A stretch of 64,000 nucleotides of DNA from BOG-908 sp963692875 (GCA_965198755.1 OZ240673.1:2666001-2730000); one strand, 5' to 3'; positions 7,264 through 15,993 are shown, numbered from the stretch's first letter. A program made the numbers and translations. Notes: generated by a model from the letters alone, not told the origin.

Positions 7264-9480
7264 GTGCTGCCCTTCTATGCAAGGCTGACTCCGAGGCCGC
7301 ACTCCACGGGTGTGCTCCGCCTGCTGCTCGCCGCCATCTGGCTGCTGCCCGCCTGCCTGTTTGTCGTCGTCTCCTACAGCAGTCTCCGCCACACGCTGGC
7401 CGACGCGCGGCGCGAGCTGCAGCGCACCAGCGAAGTGGCGCGCGAGCAGGCCGAGCGGGTGTTCGACGGCCAGAGCCAGGTGGCAGAACGGGTCGCCGAC
7501 CTGGTGGGCGGCATGGACGCGCCGTCCATCCGCGCCGGCCAGGCGGCGCTGCACCAGCGCATGGCCGAGATCCTGGCGCGCCTGCCGCAGCTGCAGGGCG
7601 TGCTGGTGGTCGACAAGACCGGCCAGCCGCTGGTCAGCGCCAGCACCTACCCGGTGCCGCAAGGCGTGAACCTTTCCGGCCGGGACTTCTTCCGCGCGAT
7701 CATGGGCGGCTACGACGGGGTCTACGTCAGCAGCCTGCAGCGCTCCGCCATCACCGGCCGGATGGTGTTCGGCCTCGCCCGGCCGTGGCGCGTGAACGCC
7801 ACGCTGGAGGGCGTCATCAACGTGGCCCTCTCGCCGGGCTTCTTCGAGGATTTCTACCGCGTGCTGGTGGGCGAGGGCGGGACCGGGCCGCAGGGCAAGG
7901 TGCTGTCCCTGATCAGGCAAGATGGGCAGATGCTGGTCCGCTACCCGCCATTGTCCGGGCTGCCGCTTGTGGCGCCGGCCAACGCCCCGTTCTACGCCGC
8001 CATCCGTGCCAACCGGGAGGCCGGCACCTTCCAGGCGCGCTCCATCGTCGACCCCGACGCCCCCGTCCGGTTCTACGCCTATAGCAAGGTGGCGGGCTAC
8101 CCGCTCTACGTCGTGGCCGGGCGCAGCCGCAGGGTCGTCATTGGACTCTGGTGGCGCAGCATGCGCGACCAGCTGGAGTGGGGCCTGCCGGCGCTGGCCG
8201 CGCTGCTGGTGATGACCCGGCTGGCGCTGCGCACCGCCCGGCGCGAGGAGGCCGCACTCGGGCTGGCGCATGCCGAGATCGACCGCCGGCAGCTGGCCGA
8301 GGCGGCGCTGCTGCAGGCGCAGCGGCTCGAAGCGGTGGGCCAGCTCACCGGCGGCGTCGCGCACGACTTCAACAACCTGCTCACCGTGGTGCTGGGCCGG
8401 GCGGAGGCGCTGGAGCGCGAGTGCGCCGACATGCCGCGCGCGCGGCAGCTGGCCGAACAAATCGGCCAGGCCGCCCGGCACGGCAGCGCGGTCACCCAGC
8501 AGCTGCTGACCTTCTCCCGCCAGCAGATGCTGAACCCGGTGCTGGTGGACCTCAACGCAAGGCTGCAGGCGTTCAGGCCGCTGCTCGAACAGGCCGCCGG
8601 CGTCGCCTGCCAGGTGGAGCTGGCGCTGGACCCCGAGCTGGGCGCGGTGCGGCTGGACCCCAGCCACTTCGAGGCGGCGATCCTGAACCTGGTCGGCAAC
8701 GCGCGCGACGCCATGCCGCAGGGCGGCCGCATCGTAGTGCGCACTCGCAACCTGGCCGCCGGTCCGGACACGGCTGCTGGCGCGGCCGGGGAGTTCGAAG
8801 CGGGCGCGGCGGGGGACCCACCCGGCCGGCCTTCCGGCCATCACCCACAGCCCTGGGTGTGCGTCTGCGTGGCCGACAGCGGGCTCGGCATGGACGCCCT
8901 GACAGCCGCCCGCGCCTTCGAGCCGTTCTTCACCACCAAGGACGTGGGACGCGGCACCGGGCTCGGGCTGAGCCAGGTCTACGGTTTCGCCAAGCAGGCC
9001 GGCGGCGAGGCGCGCATCCTCTCGCATCCGGGCCAGGGCACCAGGGTGGAGCTGCTGCTGCCCAGCGCCGGCGTCAGGCTGGACCCCGAGCCGGCAGCCG
9101 AGGCGGGCGAGGTGCCGCCAGGCTGGTCGGGGGACAGCCTGACGGTGCTGGTGGTCGAGGACGACCGCGACCTGCGCGAGACGGTGGTCGACAGCCTCGC
9201 CGAGATGGGCTTTGCGGTGCTGACCGCCGCCCACGCCGAGGCAGCGCTGACGCAGCTCGCCGCACCAGGCAGGATCGACCTGCTGTTCTCCGACGTGATC
9301 ATGCCCGGCGGCACCAACGGCGTGGAGCTAGCGCGGCGGGCCAGGGCGCTGCGGCCGGACATCCGGGTGCTGCTGACCTCCGGGTTTGCCGGCGAGCAGG
9401 GCGTCGACTTGCCGCTACTGGCCAAGCCTTATGACAGGGCGGGGTTGGCCGCCGGGTTGCGGGGGGCGCTGAAGGGGTAG
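7264..9480 (+). CDS. Membrane hybrid sensor histidine kinase
   Basis: 738 aa from a GTG. Two membrane segments (about residues 18-40 and 297-315) bracket a ~250-residue extracytoplasmic Cache-like sensor (LQGVLVVDKTGQPL, GVNLSGRDFFRAIM). The cytoplasmic part has a HisKA dimerisation helix with the phospho-acceptor His near 369 in GGVAHDFNNLL, a HATPase with N box NARDAM (~479), G1 DSGLGM (~539) and G2 GTGLGLS (~565), and a receiver domain with acidic pair EDD (~631), phospho-acceptor Asp in FSDVIMP (~677) and Lys in LLAKPYD (~721). The downstream phosphorelay partner is not encoded nearby. Ligand unknown; Cache sensors often bind small carboxylates or amino acids. Confidence 0.92.
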   Translation: MLPFYARLTPRPHSTGVLRLLLAAIWLLPACLFVVVSYSSLRHTLADARRELQRTSEVAREQAERVFDGQSQVAERVADLVGGMDAPSIRAGQAALHQRMAEILARLPQLQGVLVVDKTGQPLVSASTYPVPQGVNLSGRDFFRAIMGGYDGVYVSSLQRSAITGRMVFGLARPWRVNATLEGVINVALSPGFFEDFYRVLVGEGGTGPQGKVLSLIRQDGQMLVRYPPLSGLPLVAPANAPFYAAIRANREAGTFQARSIVDPDAPVRFYAYSKVAGYPLYVVAGRSRRVVIGLWWRSMRDQLEWGLPALAALLVMTRLALRTARREEAALGLAHAEIDRRQLAEAALLQAQRLEAVGQLTGGVAHDFNNLLTVVLGRAEALERECADMPRARQLAEQIGQAARHGSAVTQQLLTFSRQQMLNPVLVDLNARLQAFRPLLEQAAGVACQVELALDPELGAVRLDPSHFEAAILNLVGNARDAMPQGGRIVVRTRNLAAGPDTAAGAAGEFEAGAAGDPPGRPSGHHPQPWVCVCVADSGLGMDALTAARAFEPFFTTKDVGRGTGLGLSQVYGFAKQAGGEARILSHPGQGTRVELLLPSAGVRLDPEPAAEAGEVPPGWSGDSLTVLVVEDDRDLRETVVDSLAEMGFAVLTAAHAEAALTQLAAPGRIDLLFSDVIMPGGTNGVELARRARALRPDIRVLLTSGFAGEQGVDLPLLAKPYDRAGLAAGLRGALKG

Positions 9481-9500
9481 CCCGGTTGGGAGACAGGTAA

Positions 9501-9638
9501 GGCAAGCGGTTCTTTTTTTGAAAAAAAGAACCAAAAAACTTTTGTTCCCTGGAGTAGTCGCTGAAGGAAACTCCGCGACAGCAGGACCAAAAGTCTTTTG
9601 CTTCTTTTCTTCAGAAAAGAAGGCCTTGCCTTGCTTGC
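9501..9638. repeat. PHR copy, complete (type A left, type C right)
   Basis: Good reference copy. The left arm is GGCAAGCGGTTC, a T/A hairpin closing with GAACC, then CAAAAAACTTTTG. The spacer holds CTCCGCGACAGCAGGACC. The right arm is the inverted form with CTTCAG centre and CAAAAGTCTTTTG, ending GGCCTTGCCTTGCTTG. It lies between the convergent kinase and addB genes. Confidence 0.93.
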
Positions 9639-9652
9639 CCGCCGACGCGGCT

Positions 9653-12600
9653 TCACTCCTCCGCCGCCGCCCACTCCGCCACTCGCGCCAGCCGCGCATA
9701 GTCGGAAAAACGCGGCGCCGCCCCCGGCGACGGCTGCGACAGATATGCCCGCCCCGCCTCGTCGAACGCGGCCACCAGCGCGTGCAAGCTGTCGCGCGCC
9801 GTTGCCGCCACGCCCGAGGTCCTCTCCGGCTTGCCGGCGAACAGGCTGACAACGCGGCCCGGCTCGTAACCGCCGGAGATCTGCCAGAACACCAGCTCGC
9901 CCACTTCGTAGCACAACTCCGGGCCGAAGGCGCCGGCCTGCGCCATCGCCGCCTCCAGCGGCAATTGCGGGAACAGGCCCGCCTCGACCTGTCTGGCGGT
10001 GGGGGGTGTGCCGGTCTTGTAGTCCAGGATGGCGACCGAGCCGTCGGCGCGGCGTTCGATACGGTCGGCACGCCCGTGCAAGGTGAACGGGCCGGCCGGC
10101 GCGTCGAGCACCCAGTCGCCTTTTATCTCGGGCCTGATGACCAGCGGGCGGCCGGCGCCGCGGCGGTCGGCCTCGGCGCGCGCCACCCATACGGCGATGC
10201 GGCGCAGGCGCGGGCGCCACCAGGCGGCGAGTGCCGGGCGCATGTCCGCCTCGTCCAGTGCCGCGTCCATGTCGGCGACGAGGCGCGCCTCGGCATCCGC
10301 CGGCCACGCCAGGCCGGTGCGCGCGAAGAAACGGGCCAGCCCGGCATGCACGATGGTGCCGTAATCCGCGGCGTCGGCGGATTGCTCGAGCGGATCGAGC
10401 GCACGCAGGCGCAGCACGTGGCGGGCGTAGATGGCGTAGGGGTCGCGCAGCCAGGTCTCCACCTCGGTGACGCTGAGGCGGCGCGGGCGCAGTGCAACCG
10501 GCGGCGCGGGTGCGGGGGGGCTCACCGGGCGCGGCGGGCCGTCCGGCCGGTCCAGCACGCGCACCCAGGCGGCAGCGTCGTGCGTGCCCAGCCGGGCGCG
10601 GCCGTCCAGCAGCGCGTCCAGCCGCACCAGCCAGCGCGCCGGCACTGCGGGGGCCGCGTCCTTGCGGCGCGGCGCGCACAGCACCGCGCGCGGCGCCGCA
10701 CAGCTCGCCATGACGAAGTCGTGCGCGGACAGGCCGATGCGCTCCTCCGGCGAGGGCAGCCCGACCGCCGCCCGCATCGCCCGGTTCATCCACGGGCCGG
10801 ACTCGGCGGTCTGCGGCCACACGCCCTCGGTCAGCCCGCCCAGCACGACGACGTCGGCGGTCTGCAGCCGCGCTTCCAGCAGTCCCCAGATGAACACGCG
10901 GGGGTGTTCGGTACCGTCCCGGCCGCGCAGGCTGCGGCGGCTGCGCACGGCGGCGCCGGCGAGCGTGGCGTCCAGCAGGCCCGGCAGGTTGGCCAGGCGC
11001 TGCGGCGGCAGGATCGGCAGCGCCTCGGCCAGGGCGGAGAGGTGGGCGGCGACGGCCTCGCCGTCCTCGCCGGCCCACAGGCGGGTGGCGCCACCAGCCT
11101 CGTCGGTGGTCGCCAGCGCCTCTGCCGCCTGCAGCAGCGCGGTCAGCGCCAGGTCGGGCGTGGCGTCGGGCGCGTCCACCAGGGTGAGCAGCGGCCGCAG
11201 GCAGCCGGCCAGCCGGTCGAGGAAGCCGCTGTGGCCGCCGCCAGCGGGCAGGCCGCCGGCGTCCCGGCCGTCAGCTGCACGCGCACGCCGCTCGTCGCTG
11301 TGCTTGGCGCGGGCACGCAGGCCGTCGATGCCCGGGCCGGGGCGGGGGCCGCGCAGGCACGTGCGTTCCAACCGCCGCGCGGACTGGCGGCACTCGGCCG
11401 GGGCCAGGCCGGCGGCGCAGAGCGGGTGCTTGAGCAGGCAGAGCAGCGGCACCGGGCGCAAATCCTCGGCCACCGCCTCGGCCAGCAGGCGCAGGAACAC
11501 CGCGGCCGGCGTCTCGGCGAGCGGTTCGCCGGCGCTGTCGTCGGCCACCACGCCGAACCGCAGCAGCTCGGCGGCGACGCGGCGGGCCAGCTGGCGGTCC
11601 GGCGTAACAAGAGCCGCGCGGGCGTGCGGCTGCTCCAGCGCCTCGCGCAGCACCAGGGCGATCGCCTGCGCCTCCTCCTGCTGGTCGGCCGGCGCCAGGC
11701 GCTGCAGCCCGGCCACGTCGAACTCCGGCGGCGACTGCCAGGCGGACAGCGAGGCCGCCGGCAGCAGCGCCACCCGCCAGGCGTCCACCCGCCCGGCGGG
11801 GCAGGACGGCGTGACGGCCTCCCGCGCGCTGACGCCGGCAGGTCCGGCCGCGATTTGTTCGCCGCCGCTGGCAGCAGGCCGGTCGCCGCCGCTGGCGGCA
11901 GGCCGTTCGCCGCCGCTGGCGGTAGGCCACGCGCCGCCACCGGCAGCAGACCCGTCGCGGCCGGTCACCGCAGGCCGCGCCCTCCCCTCAGAATGCGCGG
12001 CTGCGGCAGCGGACACTTCCGGCCAGTCCTGCACGTCGTCGCGGCGCGCCTGCAGGGCAGCCAGCAGCGCGCGCAGGCTGGCCTGCGGGTGGCTGTGCTC
12101 CAGCGCGTCCCAGCTCGCCTCGTCGAGCGTGCGGTCCAGCCCGGGCAGCACCACCATGCCGCCCGGCAGGTGGGCCACCAGCCGCAGCAGCCGCGCCACC
12201 GCAGGGATGGCGCCCGTGGTCCCCGCGGCGATCACCGGCACCGCGGGCGGCCGCTCCCGCCACGCCTCGGTCTGCGCGTCCAGCAGGGCGATCTGCCGTG
12301 CCGCCACGTCGGAGTATCCCTGTTCGGCCAGCCAGGCCGGCCACTCCCGCGTGACGATGCCGAGGAACTGCAGCGTCACCTGCCAGTGCACGGCGAACGC
12401 CTCGCCCACCGCGCCGGGCAGCGCGCCGGCCAGGTCCACCTCGGCGCGCGCCGCCTCGTCGAGCAGGCTGGCCAGCTCCTCGGCCAGCACCCAGGCGCGG
12501 TCGGCCTCGGTGGGCGCGCCGTTCTCGCCGTGCATCGCCAGGATGAACAGGCTCAGCACCGCCAGCCGGCGGGCGGGCGGCACGGCGGGCGGGATGTCGA

Positions 12601-12862
12601 GCGCGCCCTGCATTGCCAGCGGCGCCTCGTCCAGCCCGCCCAACGCCAGGATGCGCGGGGTGAGCAGCGGCCGTCCGCCGCCGGCACGCAAAAACGCCTC
12701 GGCGAGGCCGCGGGCAGCGCGCCGCGTCGGCACCAGGAAGATGCCGTCCGCGGCCGCCATCGGGTCGCCGCCTGCACGGTCCAGCCACCAGGCGGCCAGC
12801 GAGTCCAGGAATGGCAGGTTCGGCTCGATCGTGGTCAGGCAGGGCCGCAGCGAGAGGCTCAC
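9653..12862 (-). CDS. addB: Double-strand break repair protein AddB
   Basis: 1069 aa. AddB is the second subunit of the AddAB helicase-nuclease that resects double-strand breaks up to Chi-like sites. The N-terminus (IFLVPTRRAARGLAEAFLRA) lacks a Walker A motif. The C-terminal nuclease domain shows VTEVETWLRDPYAIYARHVL, VIRPEIKGDWVL and the PD-(D/E)XK signature ILDYKTG near residue 947. The start is a GTG whose bases overlap the murU stop (GTGA), implying coupled translation. An in-frame Ser/Gly/Ala-rich repeat insert (AASGGERPAASGGDRP) occupies about residues 302-337. addA, normally the next gene, is not in the window; the kinase gene faces addB instead. Confidence 0.93.
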   Translation of the reverse strand: MSLSLRPCLTTIEPNLPFLDSLAAWWLDRAGGDPMAAADGIFLVPTRRAARGLAEAFLRAGGGRPLLTPRILALGGLDEAPLAMQGALDIPPAVPPARRLAVLSLFILAMHGENGAPTEADRAWVLAEELASLLDEAARAEVDLAGALPGAVGEAFAVHWQVTLQFLGIVTREWPAWLAEQGYSDVAARQIALLDAQTEAWRERPPAVPVIAAGTTGAIPAVARLLRLVAHLPGGMVVLPGLDRTLDEASWDALEHSHPQASLRALLAALQARRDDVQDWPEVSAAAAAHSEGRARPAVTGRDGSAAGGGAWPTASGGERPAASGGDRPAASGGEQIAAGPAGVSAREAVTPSCPAGRVDAWRVALLPAASLSAWQSPPEFDVAGLQRLAPADQQEEAQAIALVLREALEQPHARAALVTPDRQLARRVAAELLRFGVVADDSAGEPLAETPAAVFLRLLAEAVAEDLRPVPLLCLLKHPLCAAGLAPAECRQSARRLERTCLRGPRPGPGIDGLRARAKHSDERRARAADGRDAGGLPAGGGHSGFLDRLAGCLRPLLTLVDAPDATPDLALTALLQAAEALATTDEAGGATRLWAGEDGEAVAAHLSALAEALPILPPQRLANLPGLLDATLAGAAVRSRRSLRGRDGTEHPRVFIWGLLEARLQTADVVVLGGLTEGVWPQTAESGPWMNRAMRAAVGLPSPEERIGLSAHDFVMASCAAPRAVLCAPRRKDAAPAVPARWLVRLDALLDGRARLGTHDAAAWVRVLDRPDGPPRPVSPPAPAPPVALRPRRLSVTEVETWLRDPYAIYARHVLRLRALDPLEQSADAADYGTIVHAGLARFFARTGLAWPADAEARLVADMDAALDEADMRPALAAWWRPRLRRIAVWVARAEADRRGAGRPLVIRPEIKGDWVLDAPAGPFTLHGRADRIERRADGSVAILDYKTGTPPTARQVEAGLFPQLPLEAAMAQAGAFGPELCYEVGELVFWQISGGYEPGRVVSLFAGKPERTSGVAATARDSLHALVAAFDEAGRAYLSQPSPGAAPRFSDYARLARVAEWAAAEE
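11845..11960. repeat. 24-bp minisatellite inside addB
   Basis: About four imperfect 24-bp units (CGCCGCTGGCGGCAGGCCGT type) encoding AASGGxRP repeats on the minus strand. Unit length keeps the addB frame. Confidence 0.75.
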
Positions 12863-13587
12863 GTGGTGGGACCTGTCAGTTGCGCGGCCAGCGCGTACTC
12901 GGCCTCGTCCAGGTCGGAGGGCCGGGTCAGGTGGAACCACAGCCCGTCATGCACCACGGCGGCGAGGCGGCGCGCGGCGATCGCCCGGTCCCACACCGCG
13001 TTCATCGACACCGCACCCGCCGGCCAGCCGGCGAACAGGCTGGGGCGGGCGAGCGTGACGCCCGCGTAGATGTAGGGGGCCACCTCGCGCTCGCCGCGGC
13101 GGCGCGGCACGCCCCAGGGGTCGAGGAAGAAATCGCCGTAGCCCACGTCGGCGTGGATCTGGAAGGTGCGGTGCACCAGGATCGCCGCCTCGGTGCGTGA
13201 CGTCAGCGCGTCGGCCACCCGGTCCATCGCCGGCATCGGGCCGTCCAGCCAGACGGTGTCGCCGTTGACCACGTAGAACGGCGCGTCGGCGGCGCCCAGC
13301 AGGCCGTCGGCCAGCGCGGCCATCACCGCGCCGCCGGTGTCGAGCAGGGTGGCCTCCTCCCGCAGCACGGTCTGCGGCGGCTGCGTGCGGGCCTGCAGGT
13401 GGGCGCGCAACTGGCCGGCCTGCCAGTGCGCGTTGACCACCACGCGGGCCACGCCGGCATCGGCCAGGCGGTCGAGCGCACGGTCCAGCAAGGCTCGGCC
13501 GCCCAGCTGCAGCAGGGATTTGGGCGTGGTTTCGGTGAGCGGGCGCATGCGGGTGCCGAAGCCGGCGGCTAGGAGGATGGCGTCCAT
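12859..13587 (-). CDS. murU: MurNAc-1-phosphate uridylyltransferase-like nucleotidyltransferase
   Basis: 242 aa. MurU makes UDP-MurNAc from MurNAc-1-phosphate in the cell-wall recycling bypass. The sugar-nucleotidyltransferase signature MDAILLAAGFGTRMRPLTE, followed by TPKSLLQLGGRALL, is complete; FYVVNGDTVW carries the metal-binding Asp. The ATG at 13587 starts directly at the signature. The stop overlaps the addB GTG. In alphaproteobacteria murU usually follows tsaE and the kinase amgK; here no amgK lies in the 595-bp gap before tsaE. The general nucleotidyltransferase assignment is certain; the exact sugar is inferred from context. Confidence 0.85.
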   Translation of the reverse strand: MDAILLAAGFGTRMRPLTETTPKSLLQLGGRALLDRALDRLADAGVARVVVNAHWQAGQLRAHLQARTQPPQTVLREEATLLDTGGAVMAALADGLLGAADAPFYVVNGDTVWLDGPMPAMDRVADALTSRTEAAILVHRTFQIHADVGYGDFFLDPWGVPRRRGEREVAPYIYAGVTLARPSLFAGWPAGAVSMNAVWDRAIAARRLAAVVHDGLWFHLTRPSDLDEAEYALAAQLTGPTT

Positions 13588-13613
13588 CTGGCTGCGTTGT
13601 AGCAAGGGGAAAG

Positions 13614-13677
13614 GAAGCAAGACTCTTCTTTTTCGAGAAAAAGAAGCAAAAAGCTTTTGGTGCGGCTGTCGCGGACC
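13614..13677. repeat. PHR copy, left arm and half spacer (type B)
   Basis: GAAGCAAGACTCTTC, hairpin with CGAG centre, CAAAAAGCTTTTGG, then GGCTGTCGCGGACC. It lies about 30 bp upstream of murU, in the promoter-side region. Confidence 0.85.
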
Positions 13678-13914
13678 GTTCTGCAGGCGGGTTACCTGCA
13701 GACAGAGGTGTTTCGTCGCGTTTCAGGTGAGACGGCGGCGAGTGGGACGGCGAAAGCTACGCGCACCCGAAGAACACCGTGGCGAGAGCATGTGCAGCGC
13801 CATGGCTGGCCAGAAGACGCCGGGCCGGGTGCGGCGATCACCCGACACAGCATTACTAGCAACAGGATTCGCATGGTAACTTCTGACACCGTCGACCCGA
13901 CGTCCTGACCGAAG
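13678..13914. other. Non-coding stretch between murU and tsaE
   Basis: No convincing gene, RNA or repeat seen. No trace of an amgK reading frame could be recognised. Confidence 0.5.
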
Positions 13915-14051
13915 GGCAAGCCAAGCGGTTCTTTTTTGAAAAAAAGAACCAAAAAACTTCTGTTCCCTTAAGCGCGCGTTGCAGAAACCTCCGCGACAGC
14001 CTGACCAAAAGTCTTTTGCTTCTTTTCTTCAGAAAAGAAGGCCTTGCTTTC
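13915..14051. repeat. PHR copy, complete (type A left, type C right)
   Basis: Same organisation as the 9501-9638 copy, with spacer GCGCGTTGCAGAAACCTCCG then CGACAGCC. It lies in the murU-tsaE gap. Confidence 0.92.
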
Positions 14052-14172
14052 TCTTGGTTGCCGGAGAAATCCGGACTGTCGTCGCTGGCATGAGAACCTG
14101 GGCCTGTACGTCGCTCGTCATACAGAGCCGCAGAATTTCTGCAGAACAGCGACCAATTCCATCCCAAGTTCC

Positions 14173-14202
14173 AGGCCTTCTTTCAAGGAAGAACCGCTTG
14201 CC
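14173..14202. repeat. PHR arm remnant forming the tsaE 3' end
   Basis: AGGCCTTCTTTCAAGGAAGA followed by ACCGCTTGCC is a shortened arm. On the minus strand it encodes the last residues of TsaE (QAVLP) and its TGA stop. Confidence 0.65.
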
Positions 14203-14692
14203 TGCCGTCCAGGATGGCAACGCGACGATGCATCTCGCCCGCCGGTGCGAACGTCACCTGCAGCGCGTCCGCGGGCGCAAGGCCGCCCAGCCGGTCCGGC
14301 CACTCCACGATGACCACGCCCGCCCGTGCGTCGTCCCAGCCGAGCTCGGCCAGGCCGTCCGGCCCGTCCAGCCGCCACAGGTCGAAGTGGTGCAGCACCA
14401 TTCCGGGTGCCGTGTAGCTCTGCACCAGCGTGTAGCTCGGGCTGGGCACCTCCATGCCGGCGTCGGCGCACGCCGCGCGCAGCAGGGCGCGGGCGAAGGT
14501 GGTCTTGCCCGCCCCCAGCGGACCGCTCAGCAGCACCGCGTGGCCGGGGCGCATCGTGCGGGCCAGCTCGGCGGCCAGGCGCTCCAGCCCACTCTGGTCG
14601 TAAAGGGGCTGGTCGTAGCGGGCCTGGTCACAAGGCGCGTTCTCGTCGAGCGCCTGGTTGCAGGCGTCCTCTTGCACACATCTCTCCTGCAT
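14183..14692 (-). CDS. tsaE: tRNA threonylcarbamoyladenosine biosynthesis ATPase TsaE
   Basis: 169 aa. TsaE is the ATPase of the complex that installs t6A37 in ANN-decoding tRNAs. The Walker A GPLGAGKTTFARALL, the switch-like VPSPSYTLVQSYTA, the HHFDLWRLD segment and VVIVEWPDRLG match the family. The N-terminal ~40 residues (CVQEDACNQALDENAPCDQA and on) are repetitive and atypical. The C-terminus and the stop codon come from a PHR arm remnant, so the original end has been replaced. It is divergent from the ferredoxin-NADP reductase. Confidence 0.88.
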   Translation of the reverse strand: MQERCVQEDACNQALDENAPCDQARYDQPLYDQSGLERLAAELARTMRPGHAVLLSGPLGAGKTTFARALLRAACADAGMEVPSPSYTLVQSYTAPGMVLHHFDLWRLDGPDGLAELGWDDARAGVVIVEWPDRLGGLAPADALQVTFAPAGEMHRRVAILDGRQAVLP

Positions 14693-14728
14693 GGCTTCTG
14701 TCCCGACGATAAACCGCACCAGGCAAGC

Positions 14729-15733
14729 ATGATCCACACCGACGTCGCCATCATCGGCGCGGGCCCTGTCGGCCTGTTCGCCGCTTTCGAATGCGGCATG
14801 CTCAAACTCGACACCGTGCTGATCGACGCGCTGGACGAGGTGGGCGGCCAGTGCGCCGCGCTTTACCCGGAAAAGCCGATCTTCGACATCCCCGCCCACC
14901 CGGCCATCGCCGCCGGCGCGCTGATCGGCCAGCTCGAGGCGCAGATCGCCCCCTTCGCGCCGCCGCGCCTGCTCGGCCGCACCGTGGTCTCGCTCGCGGG
15001 CGAACCAGGCGCCTTCACCCTGCGCACCGACAAGGGTGACACGGTAGGTGCGCGCGCCGTGCTGATTGCCGCCGGCGCCGGCGCGTTCGGCCCCAACCGC
15101 CCGCCGCTGGACAACCTGGCCGGCTTTGAAGCTACCGGCGCGGTGCAATACTACGTCCGCCGGCGCGAGGATTTCCGCGGCCGCACCGTGGTGATCGCCG
15201 GCGGCGGCGACTCTGCTGTGGACTGGGCGCTGCAGCTGAAGGACGTCGCCGCAAAAGTGTACGTGATACACCGCCGCGCCAAGTTCCGCGCCGCCCCGGA
15301 GACCGCAGCCCAGCTGGACGCGGCGGCCGCGCGCGGCGAGGTGGAGATGGTGATCCCCTACCAGTTGCACGCCCTGCACGGCACCGACGGCAGCCTGAGC
15401 GCCGTGGAAGTGGCGAACCTGGACGGCGCTACCCGCCACATCGAAGCCGACCGGCTGCTGCCGTTCTTCGGTCTTTCGATGGATCTGGGCCCGATCGCCG
15501 AGTGGGGGCTGGGGTTGGAGCTGAGCCACGTGGCGGTCACCGCGGCCACCTGCGAGACGTCGGTGCCGGGCATCTTCGCCGTCGGCGACGTGGCGACCTA
15601 CCCGGGAAAGCTGAAGCTTATCCTGCAGGGCTTCTCCGAGGCGGCGATGGCGGCGCACGCGATCCACCCGATCGCGAGGCCAGGGACGGCGCTGCATTTC
15701 GAGTACAGCACCAGCAAGGGCGTGCCGGCTTAA
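14729..15733 (+). CDS. Ferredoxin--NADP+ reductase, thioredoxin-reductase type
   Basis: 334 aa. It transfers electrons between ferredoxin and NADP(H). The FAD-binding IIGAGPVGLFAAFE, the family-specific GGQCAALYPEKPIFDIPA, the NADP-binding VIAGGGDSAVDWAL and the FAD motif GIFAVGDVATYPGK are all present. The CxxC redox pair of true thioredoxin reductases is absent, as expected of this family. The start is the ATG at 14729, after which homology begins immediately. Single gene; stop is followed by a second repeat element. Confidence 0.93.
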   Translation: MIHTDVAIIGAGPVGLFAAFECGMLKLDTVLIDALDEVGGQCAALYPEKPIFDIPAHPAIAAGALIGQLEAQIAPFAPPRLLGRTVVSLAGEPGAFTLRTDKGDTVGARAVLIAAGAGAFGPNRPPLDNLAGFEATGAVQYYVRRREDFRGRTVVIAGGGDSAVDWALQLKDVAAKVYVIHRRAKFRAAPETAAQLDAAAARGEVEMVIPYQLHALHGTDGSLSAVEVANLDGATRHIEADRLLPFFGLSMDLGPIAEWGLGLELSHVAVTAATCETSVPGIFAVGDVATYPGKLKLILQGFSEAAMAAHAIHPIARPGTALHFEYSTSKGVPA

Positions 15734-15833
15734 ATGTCTGTTTGAAAAGCCGCCCTGGCCGCTTTCTGGCGCGCTTCTCCGATCCGGTGCTCAGAGAACC
15801 ACGCCAGCTGGCTCACTTGGTCGACGTTTGAAA
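15733..15833. repeat. Diverged copy of the 114-bp inverted-repeat element
   Basis: Matches the element at 25468-25581 in reverse orientation: ATGTCTGTTTGAAAAGCCGC at one end, GGTGCTC..GAACCACGCCAGCTG inside, and a decayed right end TCGACGTTTGAAAGC. It begins at the stop codon of the reductase gene. Confidence 0.7.
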
Positions 15834-15974
15834 GCAGAAAGAAAGAGTCTTCTTTTTCGAGAAAAAGAAGCAAAAAGCTTTTGTTCCGGCTGTCGCGGTT
15901 TCGCCCGGCGAGCGCGCGACAGCGGAGACAAAAGTTTTTTGCTTCTTTTTTTCAAAAAAGAACTGCTTGCTTCC
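15834..15974. repeat. PHR copy, complete (type B left, type A right)
   Basis: Left arm with CGAG centre and CAAAAAGCTTTTG; spacer GGCTGTCGCGG...CGCGCGACAGCGGAGAC; right arm type A ending GAACTGCTTGCTTCC. It abuts the LolA-like gene. Confidence 0.93.
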
Positions 15975-15993
15975 TTTGTTTTTGGACCCATCC

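Noticed and set aside
9501..9638. Calling every PHR a classical rho-independent terminator
   Set aside because: The stems are A/T tracts, not GC-rich with a following T run. Canonical terminators exist at 17274 and 57174 and look different. A role at 3' ends remains possible.
9518..13069. Large plus-strand open frames opposite addB and murU
   Set aside because: They are shadows caused by high GC content; the minus-strand proteins have full family signatures.
13678..13914. amgK pseudogene between tsaE and murU
   Set aside because: No kinase motifs or partial homology could be recognised in any frame.
14693..15697. Minus-strand continuation upstream of tsaE
   Set aside because: It lies opposite the ferredoxin-NADP reductase gene and has no family features; the ATG at 14692 is the first sensible start.
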